Assembly (NCBI GenBank): GCA_964609155.1
Contig: CAZSRF010000037.1
Location: 1 to 21,712, forward strand
DNA: 21,712 bases
Direction of reading: 5' to 3'
Origin: JAGOUU01 sp964609155
GTDB lineage: Bacteria > Pseudomonadota > Gammaproteobacteria > JAGOUU01
Below are positions 1 to 7,505 of this stretch, piece after piece. Within the stretch, counting starts at the first letter, position 1, and each line of letters starts with the position of its first letter. The notes beneath the pieces were generated by a model that saw only the letters and a program-made list of their open reading frames with translations, was not told where the DNA came from and ran no database searches. The translations under genes and the position numbers were made by a program.

Positions 1-2
1 AT

Positions 3-938
3 GTGCCGTCCACTTGTTATCGTGCACCAACCATGCCTTCTGTTTGCTACAGAACTGTTACTGATGTACCATCAATTTGTTATCACATTCCTTTAAAAAT
101 TCCGCCAAAAGCACCACCACCAATTGTGCCACCAGCACCACCAATTGTGCCACCAGCGCCACCAACTGTGCCACCAGCGCCACCAACTGTACCACCAGCA
201 CCACCAATTGTGCCGCCAACACCACCAATTGTGCCGCCAACACCACCAATTGTGCCGCCAACACCACCTGTGCCAGAAAGTTTAATAGTGCCACCTATAG
301 CATTACCTACACTACCGATCTACACTATTAACCAATGTACTCCATGCAATTGTTGTACAAATAAGTGCAACACAACTAATAAGCCACTTGTTAATATTTG
401 CACTAATCACAATGTTACTAATAAAATTTGTGCCACGACAGAACCAGCTAAAATTTGCTTAAATAAACCTAAATCTGCAGAAATTTGCACTACTGGGACC
501 AAAAAAGCGATAGTATGCCAAACAAGAACCACCAAGGTTTACAAAGAAAACCTACACTCATGTTCACCTGAGAATAACTCATCAAGAGATCCGATAAATA
601 AATTTTGCCCAACAAAAATAAATATACCGCGTCTGTGTAAAAACAATAAAACATTAGGAAAAATATGTTCAACACAGAACAATCAGAATGACTTTAAAAG
701 ACTTACCCTAAAAACATTAACTAATAGCGATTTATTGTTAACGCTGCAGCATCTTGCAAATTCTCGCTTACCAATTAGTATCAGCAAAAAAACTGGCCAT
801 GTCATAACATTAATCAACAGCGTAGCATTTTATAAACAAAAAAATGACTTATATATAGAAAAAACGCACTCTACCCTAGAAAAAGATAGACTACCAATGA
901 CTGGCGGAGTCTCAGCGCGTGCACCACCAAAAACTTAA
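3..938 (+). CDS. Proline-rich, cysteine-repeat protein, 5' end missing
   Basis: I do not recognise the family. The frame is open from the window edge, and the GTG at position 3 lies inside a repeat, so the true start is almost certainly upstream. The visible 311 residues fall into four parts. Residues 1-30 hold three units of the type PS-x-CY (Cys 5, 15, 26). Residues 34-92 are a PPAPPIV/PPTPPIV heptad stretch. Residues 112-222 are cysteine-rich, with Cys at 112, 122, 133, 143, 152, 162, 172, 202, 212 and 222, close to one every ten residues, usually preceded by Ile, Val or Leu. The tail, about 228-311, has no cysteine. The same ten-residue beat on both sides of the proline stretch suggests one repeat array interrupted by a flexible spacer. 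A surface or secreted protein is plausible but not shown, because the N-terminus and any signal peptide are out of view. A hairpin terminator follows. Confidence 0.7.
   Translation: MPSTCYRAPTMPSVCYRTVTDVPSICYHIPLKIPPKAPPPIVPPAPPIVPPAPPTVPPAPPTVPPAPPIVPPTPPIVPPTPPIVPPTPPVPESLIVPPIALPTLPIYTINQCTPCNCCTNKCNTTNKPLVNICTNHNVTNKICATTEPAKICLNKPKSAEICTTGTKKAIVCQTRTTKVYKENLHSCSPENNSSRDPINKFCPTKINIPRLCKNNKTLGKICSTQNNQNDFKRLTLKTLTNSDLLLTLQHLANSRLPISISKKTGHVITLINSVAFYKQKNDLYIEKTHSTLEKDRLPMTGGVSARAPPKT
102..275 (+). repeat. In-frame 21-bp tandem repeat coding PPxPPxV
   Basis: A 21-bp unit (seven codons, Pro-Pro-Ala/Thr-Pro-Pro-Ile/Thr-Val) is repeated from about 129 to 254 in six full copies, with partial copies on both sides. 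The units differ mainly at the fourth-codon region (gca, gcg or aca) and at att versus act. Because the unit is a multiple of three, gain or loss of copies would change the length of the proline spacer without shifting the frame. Confidence 0.9.
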
Positions 939-948
939 GGATAACTGA

Positions 949-992
949 GATTTTCATGCTACTGCCAAGCCAACTTTTACAGCATGAAAATC
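949..992. repeat. Perfect 12-bp inverted repeat downstream of the cysteine-repeat gene
   Basis: GATTTTCATGCT at 949-960 is exactly complementary to AGCATGAAAATC at 981-992, with a 20-base loop. It lies just after the stop codon of the upstream gene. No T-run follows on either strand, so on its own it is not a standard terminator. It may form a 3' structure together with the next hairpin. Confidence 0.6.
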
Positions 993-1000
993 AAGAAGAT

Positions 1001-1037
1001 AATGCACAAACAGCTGCCACTGTTTGTGCATTTTTTT
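1001..1037 (+). terminator. Rho-independent terminator
   Basis: ATGCACAAACAG (1002-1013) pairs perfectly with CTGTTTGTGCAT (1020-1031) around a 6-base loop, and a run of seven T residues (1031-1037) follows on the plus strand. This is a good intrinsic terminator for the gene ending at 938. It lies only 4 bases beyond the stop of sucD on the other strand. It may also slow minus-strand transcription, but the U-tract on that side is poor. Confidence 0.85.
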
Positions 1038-1040
1038 ATA

Positions 1041-1916
1041 CTATTTCCATCCAGTAATTTCAGCTACAGCTGTGCCTAAATCAGCAGGTGATTTAACAGT
1101 TTTAGCACCAGCAGCTTCAAGGCTTGCATATTTCTCTTCAGCAGTGCCTTTACCACCGGCAATAATAGCGCCTGCATGCCCCATTCTTTTTCCTTTTGGT
1201 GCAGTAACACCAGCAATATAGGAAACAACAGGTTTTGTAACATGATGCTTTATAAACTCTGCAGCTTCTTCTTCAGCTGAGCCTCCAATTTCACCCACCA
1301 TAATGATTGCTTCAGTTTGAGGATCTTCTTGAAATAATTTTAAAACATCAACAAATGTCGTACCTGGAATGGGATCACCACCAATCCCTATGCAAGTGCT
1401 TTGACCAAAACCCATATCTGTCATTTGTTTTACAGCCTCATATGTTAGTGTACCCGAACGAGATACTATCCCCACTTTACCAGGCATATGAATATACCCA
1501 GGCATAATCCCTATTTTGCACTCGCCAGGAGTAATTATCCCAGGACAGTTAGGACCTATTAATGTTATATCTTTGTTATTCAGATACGCTTTTACTTCCA
1601 GCATATCCAGAGCAGGAATACCCTCAGTAATACAAACAATTAATTTTATACCTGCATCACACGCTTCTATAATACCATCCTTACAAAAAGGCGCAGGAAC
1701 ATAGATAACTGTTGCATCTGCACCTGTTTCTCTAACAGCATCATGAACTGTATTAAAAACAGGTAAATTTAGGTGTTTTTGCCCACCTTTACCAGGAGTC
1801 ACCCCACCAACCAATTTTGTTCCATAGGCAATAGCTTGTTCAGAATGAAATGTACCCTGCTTACCCGTAAACCCTTGGCAAATTACTTTAGTATTTTTAT
1901 TTACTAAGACACTCAT
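1041..1916 (-). CDS. sucD: Succinyl-CoA synthetase, alpha subunit
   Basis: Alpha subunit of succinate-CoA ligase, which converts succinyl-CoA plus NDP and phosphate to succinate plus NTP in the TCA cycle. The protein is 291 residues, close to the usual 289. An N-terminal CoA-binding Rossmann domain carries GFTGKQGTFH (residues 15-24). The C-terminal ligase domain carries the GHAGAI motif with the phosphorylated histidine at about residue 247. SVLVNKNTKVICQG is a typical start. The ATG (1914-1916) overlaps the TAA of sucC by one base (TAATG), and a G-rich ribosome-binding stretch lies inside the sucC end, so translational coupling is likely. It is the last gene of the sucABCD operon. Confidence 0.98.
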   Translation of the reverse strand: MSVLVNKNTKVICQGFTGKQGTFHSEQAIAYGTKLVGGVTPGKGGQKHLNLPVFNTVHDAVRETGADATVIYVPAPFCKDGIIEACDAGIKLIVCITEGIPALDMLEVKAYLNNKDITLIGPNCPGIITPGECKIGIMPGYIHMPGKVGIVSRSGTLTYEAVKQMTDMGFGQSTCIGIGGDPIPGTTFVDVLKLFQEDPQTEAIIMVGEIGGSAEEEAAEFIKHHVTKPVVSYIAGVTAPKGKRMGHAGAIIAGGKGTAEEKYASLEAAGAKTVKSPADLGTAVAEITGWK

Positions 1917-3082
1917 TACACACCCCCAACAGCACTAATTATCTTCTTGGCAGCATCTGTTAAATTGTTAGCTGCAATAATATTTAAACCACTACTATTT
2001 AATAGTGCTAAACCCTTTTCTGCGTTATTCCCTTCTAATCGTACAACCACAGGAACTTTTACACCAACTTGTTTTACAGCAGTGATAATACCATTTGCTA
2101 TAAGATCGCAACGTACAATCCCACCAAAAATATTTACTAATACTCCTTTAACATTTTGATCTGACAAAATAATTTTAAATGCCTCAGATACTCTTTCAAC
2201 AGTTGCTCCACCGCCTACATCTAAGAAATTAGCTGGGTTACCACCATGTAATTTAATAACATCCATTGTGGCCATGGCTAAACCTGCACCATTTACCATG
2301 CAACCAATATCCCCATCAAGAGCTATATAGTTTAACTCCCATTCTCTAGAACGATTTTCACGTTCGTCTTCTTGACTGGTATCTCTTAATTTTTGCACCT
2401 CAGGTTGACGATACATTGCATTGTCATCAAAATTTATTTTACCATCAAGGCATACTAGATCACCTGCACTGGTAACAATCAAAGGATTTACCTCAACCAT
2501 ACTCAAGTCTAATGTTACAAATAGCTTAATCATCCCTTCTAGCAAATTCTGTAACTGCTTTATCTGAATGCTATTAAAATTTAGATCAAATCCCAACTTA
2601 CGACACTGAAAAGGCATAACTCCTAACATTGGTTCAACAACTGTTTTAAATATTTTTTCCGGAGTTTCTTCAGCTACTTTTTCTATATCAACCCCTCCTT
2701 CTGGTGATGCAATAATAACAAGCCGTTGTAAACTACGATCTAAAACAACTCCTAGGTACAGTTCTTGTTTAATCTCTGATGGTTGTTCAATTAAAATAGC
2801 ATTAACAGGCTGACCTTTATTATCTGTTTGATAAGTTACGAGATTGGTGCCTAAAAACTTTTTTGCAAAATCTTTTACTTCTTCTATAGTATTAACTATT
2901 TTTACACCGCCAGCTTTTCCGCGACCACCAGCATGTACCTGGGCTTTTACCACCCATTTATTACCACCTAAACTATGAGCAGCTTCTGCTGCTTCTTCAG
3001 GAGTTTTTGCGACTAACGCGTGGGTGGTTGGAATATTAAACTTTAAAAATAATTGCTTTGCCTGATACTCATGTACGTTCAT
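1916..3082 (-). CDS. sucC: Succinyl-CoA synthetase, beta subunit
   Basis: Beta subunit of succinate-CoA ligase, which supplies the nucleotide-binding ATP-grasp fold and pairs with SucD. At 388 residues it matches the usual family length. It begins with the classical MNVHEYQAKQLF and keeps the early KAQVHAGGRGKAGGV nucleotide-binding stretch. The metal-binding segment SMVEVNPL is present, as is the C-terminal GGIVRCD subunit-contact region. A gap of about 46 bases separates it from sucB, and it overlaps sucD by one base. The start is supported by alignment to the family N-terminus; the ribosome-binding site (GAGAG, about ten bases upstream) is weak. Confidence 0.98.
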   Translation of the reverse strand: MNVHEYQAKQLFLKFNIPTTHALVAKTPEEAAEAAHSLGGNKWVVKAQVHAGGRGKAGGVKIVNTIEEVKDFAKKFLGTNLVTYQTDNKGQPVNAILIEQPSEIKQELYLGVVLDRSLQRLVIIASPEGGVDIEKVAEETPEKIFKTVVEPMLGVMPFQCRKLGFDLNFNSIQIKQLQNLLEGMIKLFVTLDLSMVEVNPLIVTSAGDLVCLDGKINFDDNAMYRQPEVQKLRDTSQEDERENRSREWELNYIALDGDIGCMVNGAGLAMATMDVIKLHGGNPANFLDVGGGATVERVSEAFKIILSDQNVKGVLVNIFGGIVRCDLIANGIITAVKQVGVKVPVVVRLEGNNAEKGLALLNSSGLNIIAANNLTDAAKKIISAVGGV

Positions 3083-3128
3083 TTATTTAACTCTCAACAT
3101 TTATAAGTTTTGTTCAATTTCAAAGTCA

Positions 3129-4310
3129 TTAAACATCTAATATCATTCTGGTAGGATCTTCTAATAGTTCTTTTACCGTCCGTAAAAAGCTTACCGACTC
3201 TTTACCATCAATAATACGATGATCATATGACATAGCCACATACATCATGGGCCTAATAACAATCTGACCACTTTCAACAATAGGACGTTCTTCTATTTTA
3301 TGCATACCTAAAATAGCACTTTGTGGGGGATTTATAATAGGCGTAGATAACAATGATCCAAACACCCCGCCATTCGAAACCGTAAATGTTCCACCAGTCA
3401 TTTCCTCAATTGATAATTGACCCTTTTGCGCTCTATCACCAAAATCTCTAATTTCACTTTCTAGTTTAGCTAAAGATTTCTTATCTGCGTCTCTTAAGAT
3501 AGGAACAACTAACCCTCTCTCACTTGAAACAGCAACACCAATATCATAAAATCCATGATAGACTATATCATTTCCATCGATTGACGCATTTACAGCAGGG
3601 AAACGTTTTAAAGCTTCTACGCATGCTTTAACAAAAAATGACATAAATCCTAGTTTAACTTTATGTGCCTTTTCAAACTCATCTTTATATTTAGCACGTA
3701 TATCCATTATAGGTTTCATATTAACTTCATTGAAAGTAGTTAATATAGCAGCAGTTTTTTGAGATTCCACTAATCTTTCTGCAATCTTAGCTCGTAGACG
3801 AGTCATTGGAACTCGTTTTTCCTCACGATCAACTTCTGATTTATTTTGCTTATTACCAGCTTGTTCTGAGTAGTTAATTACATCTTGCTTGGTAACTCTA
3901 CCATCGATACCAGAGCCTAAAGAAAGGGATTCTGATTTAACATCAAGTTCTGATGCAGCTCTTCTTGCTGATGGTCCTAAATTTACCTCAGTTTTAGATA
4001 TCTTATCATCTTTAGAACTTATATCCTGTTTATTATTTTTTCCATCAGACTCATTTGAAGCTTTTATGCTACCTGCTGTAATGTTTGCAAGCAATTCTTC
4101 TGCAACGACTGTGCTTCCTTCTTGTTTTAAGATATCCCCTAGGACACCATCACATGGAGCAGGGACCTCCAATACCACCTTATCAGTTTCTAAATCTACC
4201 AGATTTTCATCACGTTTTATTTGATCTCCTGGTTTTTTATGCCAAGCGGCTATTGTTGCATCACGCACTGATTCTGGCAATACGGGAACTTTTACTTGAA
4301 TTATTGACAT
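3129..4310 (-). CDS. sucB: Dihydrolipoyllysine succinyltransferase (E2 of 2-oxoglutarate dehydrogenase)
   Basis: E2 core of the 2-oxoglutarate dehydrogenase complex, which transfers the succinyl group from lipoyl-lysine to CoA. The 393-residue protein has the expected order. A single lipoyl domain (about 1-78) has the modified lysine in DLETDKVV (Lys44). A Ser/Asn/Lys-rich linker follows, then an E3/E1-binding domain (about 110-147, GPSARRAASE). The catalytic domain (about 165-393) has the SYDHRIIDG active site, with His364 and Asp368. AAGGGC sits just before the ATG as a ribosome-binding site. It lies nine bases after sucA. The E3 gene (lpd) is not in this window. Confidence 0.98.
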   Translation of the reverse strand: MSIIQVKVPVLPESVRDATIAAWHKKPGDQIKRDENLVDLETDKVVLEVPAPCDGVLGDILKQEGSTVVAEELLANITAGSIKASNESDGKNNKQDISSKDDKISKTEVNLGPSARRAASELDVKSESLSLGSGIDGRVTKQDVINYSEQAGNKQNKSEVDREEKRVPMTRLRAKIAERLVESQKTAAILTTFNEVNMKPIMDIRAKYKDEFEKAHKVKLGFMSFFVKACVEALKRFPAVNASIDGNDIVYHGFYDIGVAVSSERGLVVPILRDADKKSLAKLESEIRDFGDRAQKGQLSIEEMTGGTFTVSNGGVFGSLLSTPIINPPQSAILGMHKIEERPIVESGQIVIRPMMYVAMSYDHRIIDGKESVSFLRTVKELLEDPTRMILDV

Positions 4311-4319
4311 AATTTGCCC

Positions 4320-7232
4320 TTATTTATCTTTATCTATCGAAATATTTAATGCTTGTTGTACTAGATTTATTTGCTGCTCCAAATGTAATTTATGATATCC
4401 TACAGCAGGAGCAGAAGACGACTCACGACCAACATATGTAAGCTTTTGCCCTGAACCTAAACATACATACATATGATGCGATGAACAATACCAAGCACCC
4501 TGGTTTTTCGGTTCTTCTTGACACCAAACAACCTCTTTAGCATTTTTATATTTAGCTAAAACTTCAGTTAATTGTTCTTCTGGAAAAGGATATAGTTGTT
4601 CTACCCTAATGATTGCAACCTTATTATTTTTGCTTGCTTCTCGTTCAGCAAGAAGATCATAATAAACTTTGCCACTGCAAAGCACTACTCTTTGAGCACT
4701 TTCATAAGTAATATCAGCGTTTTGTTCCGGAATAATTAACTCAAAATGTCCATTTGCTAATTCCTCTAGACTAGAAACAGCAAGTTTATGGCGTAAGAAC
4801 CCTTTAGGAGACATCACAATTAGTGGCCTTCTATAATGCCTTAACATCTGTCTTCTAAACATATGAAACACTTGAGCAGGCGTCGTTGGGATACATACCT
4901 GCATATTCTGCTCAGCACACAATTGTAAAAATCTTTCCAATCGTGCTGATGAATGTTCTGGCCCCATCCCTTCATAACCATGTGGTAGTAATAAAACTAA
5001 ACCAGATAGTCGTCCCCATTTTTGTTCACATGAACTAATAAATTGATCTATCACCACCTGTGCACCATTAACAAAGTCACCAAATTGTGCCTCCCAGATA
5101 GTTAGCGTTTTTGGATCCGTAGTCGAATAACCATATTCAAATGCTAATACAGCTTCTTCAGATAAAAATGAATCTATTACTGCACATCTTGGTTTATTTA
5201 GCAGTCCTTGCTCAGAACCACTAAACAGATGGTCTAAAGAATTATATTCAGCACTCGTTACCTGATCATGCAAAACTGCATGCCTATGAGCAAAAGTACC
5301 TCTACCACTATCTTGCCCACATAATCTTAAATTAAACCCTTGTTCTAAAAGAGTTGCGTACGCTAATAATTCCGCACAACCCCAATCTATAGGAAGTTCT
5401 GCATTGGCCATTTTAAGACGGTTGTCTATTATTCTTTTCACCTGAGATTGTAAAACAAAGTCTTTGGGTAAATCAGTAATTTTTTTTGCAAGACTAATTA
5501 ATTTTTTCAGATCATAACTACTGTTAAAAGGCTCTTTATGATCTTTTGTAAGGTAATTATACCAATTGTTATTTGGTGATTCTTCTTGACTATTACCAAT
5601 AACATGAGCAACAACAACATCACCTTGATCAAGTTTATTTCTATATAACTCAATAAAAGCACTATCTTGTTCTTCAGTTATGACCTTATCAACAATAAGT
5701 TTTTTCGCATATTGTTCACGAGTTGTGGGTAAGTTTTTTATAATTTGATACATAACTGGTTGAGTGGCAGATGGTTCATCTGCTTCATTATGTCCATGAC
5801 GGCGATAACAAATGAGATCGATAATAACGTCTTTCTTAAATTTATGTTTATAATCCAAAGCTAATTGAGTGACCCATAATACAGACTCTGGATCGTCTCC
5901 ATTTACATGGAACACTGGTGCTTCAATCATTTTTGCCACATCAGTACAGTATCTTGTTGAACGTGTATCCCTTGTTTCACTTGTTGTAAACCCTACTTGG
6001 TTATTGATAACAATATGTACTGTGCCCCCAATAGAAAAACCTCTTAGCTGGGACATGTTTAGGGTTTCCATTACAACACCTTGACCAGCAAAGGCAGAAT
6101 CACCATGAATCGAAATCAATAAAACTTCATTTTTATGCGTGTCCGTTCGTCTATCTTGACGCGCTCTCACAGAGCCTTGAGTTACAGGAGAAACAATTTC
6201 AAGATGTGATGGGTTAAAAGCCAGTGATAAATGCACAGGTCCACCCTCTGTTGATAAGTCAGACGAAAATCCCTGATGATACTTAACATCACCACTCATT
6301 AAATCATTTTTCTTTTTGCCCTCGAATTCAGCAAATAAATCTGCAGGAGCCTTGCCAAGAGTATTAACTAGTACGTTTAATCTACCACGATGAGCCATTG
6401 CAATAACAATTTCTTTGATACCTTGTTTGCCCGATCTTTGGATCAGCTCATCCATAATAACGATAAAACTCTCACCACCTTCTAGTGAAAATCTTTTTTG
6501 CCCTACATATTTTGTACCTAAATATTTTTCCAACCCCTCTGCTGCTGTCAATTGTTGTAAAATATTTTTCTTTATATCATCTGATAGATGAAACTGCGTT
6601 TGACGAGACTCTATTTTTTCTTGCAACCAAATTAATTCTTCATGCGTAGTGATATATTGGTATTGATATCCTATAGTGCTACAGTAAATATCTTGCAGTG
6701 TTTCTATAATTGTACTTAATTTTGCTTTACCGCCTTTGACTAAACTACCAGCTATAAATTCCTTATTTAAATCATCCTGTGTAAAGTTATAATACTCTAA
6801 ATCTAAAATAGGTAATTCTTCTTTTACGGTTAAGCCTAATGGATCTACATTAGCATGACGGTGACCAAATCTTCGATAAGCTACTATTAATTTATTAACC
6901 TGTGCTTGTTTTTTTAATTCTTCCAGATCTCCATTAAAATCATTACTTAAATTGCTAACTTTTACATTTTTAATATTTTCTTTAGCTATTTTTTTAAAGT
7001 ATTCTTTAATCGGTGTATGAAGCTGATCTTGAGAATAACGAGAATTATCTGTCGTTTTTTCTAATGATTTTAAATTTGCAAAGTATTTTTGCCAAGATTC
7101 AGAGACACTAGAGGGTGATTGAAGGTATGATTCATACATTAAGTCTAAATATTCACCACTTCCAGCAAACAACTGTGATGATTCAATCAATTCATTCATA
7201 GTAGGGGCAGTGGTATTAGTTTTACTAGCCAT
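4320..7232 (-). CDS. sucA: 2-oxoglutarate dehydrogenase E1 component
   Basis: Thiamine-diphosphate-dependent E1, which decarboxylates 2-oxoglutarate and succinylates the lipoyl group of SucB. At 970 residues it is slightly longer than the approximately 933-residue enterobacterial protein, mostly from extra charged residues near 55-100. Visible landmarks are the N-terminal E2-binding helix region (NSxYLxxMYESYL-like, 25-37), HRGRLNVLVN (281-290), HGDSAFAGQG (376-385), NNQVGFTT (410-417), the NGDDPE cofactor segment (444-449) and RRHGHNEADEPS (477-488). It is the first gene of sucABCD. A TATAAT-like -10 lies on the minus strand at 7260-7255. No sdh genes precede it; a divergent unknown gene occupies that place. 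Confidence 0.98.
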   Translation of the reverse strand: MASKTNTTAPTMNELIESSQLFAGSGEYLDLMYESYLQSPSSVSESWQKYFANLKSLEKTTDNSRYSQDQLHTPIKEYFKKIAKENIKNVKVSNLSNDFNGDLEELKKQAQVNKLIVAYRRFGHRHANVDPLGLTVKEELPILDLEYYNFTQDDLNKEFIAGSLVKGGKAKLSTIIETLQDIYCSTIGYQYQYITTHEELIWLQEKIESRQTQFHLSDDIKKNILQQLTAAEGLEKYLGTKYVGQKRFSLEGGESFIVIMDELIQRSGKQGIKEIVIAMAHRGRLNVLVNTLGKAPADLFAEFEGKKKNDLMSGDVKYHQGFSSDLSTEGGPVHLSLAFNPSHLEIVSPVTQGSVRARQDRRTDTHKNEVLLISIHGDSAFAGQGVVMETLNMSQLRGFSIGGTVHIVINNQVGFTTSETRDTRSTRYCTDVAKMIEAPVFHVNGDDPESVLWVTQLALDYKHKFKKDVIIDLICYRRHGHNEADEPSATQPVMYQIIKNLPTTREQYAKKLIVDKVITEEQDSAFIELYRNKLDQGDVVVAHVIGNSQEESPNNNWYNYLTKDHKEPFNSSYDLKKLISLAKKITDLPKDFVLQSQVKRIIDNRLKMANAELPIDWGCAELLAYATLLEQGFNLRLCGQDSGRGTFAHRHAVLHDQVTSAEYNSLDHLFSGSEQGLLNKPRCAVIDSFLSEEAVLAFEYGYSTTDPKTLTIWEAQFGDFVNGAQVVIDQFISSCEQKWGRLSGLVLLLPHGYEGMGPEHSSARLERFLQLCAEQNMQVCIPTTPAQVFHMFRRQMLRHYRRPLIVMSPKGFLRHKLAVSSLEELANGHFELIIPEQNADITYESAQRVVLCSGKVYYDLLAEREASKNNKVAIIRVEQLYPFPEEQLTEVLAKYKNAKEVVWCQEEPKNQGAWYCSSHHMYVCLGSGQKLTYVGRESSSAPAVGYHKLHLEQQINLVQQALNISIDKDK

Positions 7233-7505
7233 TTAATTATCCAAATAACAAATTATTATACAAAATTTATTTTTTTTATTTATTTTTTATAGTGACAAGA
7301 ATAACACAATAAGTATATCCTATGTACTACCCTGCAACAAGAAACTATACCATAACTATAGCAAAAGCATAGCGGCAACACAGTAAGCAATAGCACTTAT
7401 CTTTATAACTTACTTGATAACGTATATTATATAATTGCTGTTAATTTTATATTCATTCAGATACTGCATACTACACAAAATTAAAATTAACCACAGGAAG
7501 TTATT
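7233..7505. promoter_or_regulatory. Divergent intergenic region between sucA and the 767-residue gene
   Basis: This very AT-rich 273-base spacer must hold the promoters of both divergent genes. TATAAT-like -10 boxes are visible at 7255-7260 on the minus strand (toward sucA) and at 7430-7435 on the plus strand (toward 7506). I could not pair either with a convincing -35 box at normal spacing, so the exact promoters are uncertain. I see no RNA gene or operator palindrome here. Confidence 0.4.

Noticed and set aside
58..331. Open frames on both strands across the proline-repeat region
   Set aside because: They are shadows of the 21-bp repeat, which is open in several frames. Only the frame ending at 938 continues into a long region with regular cysteine spacing.
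885..935. LPMTGG near the C-terminus of the left-edge protein, resembling a sortase LPxTG signal
   Set aside because: No hydrophobic segment or positive tail follows it, and the other genes indicate a Gram-negative organism, so the match is most likely chance.
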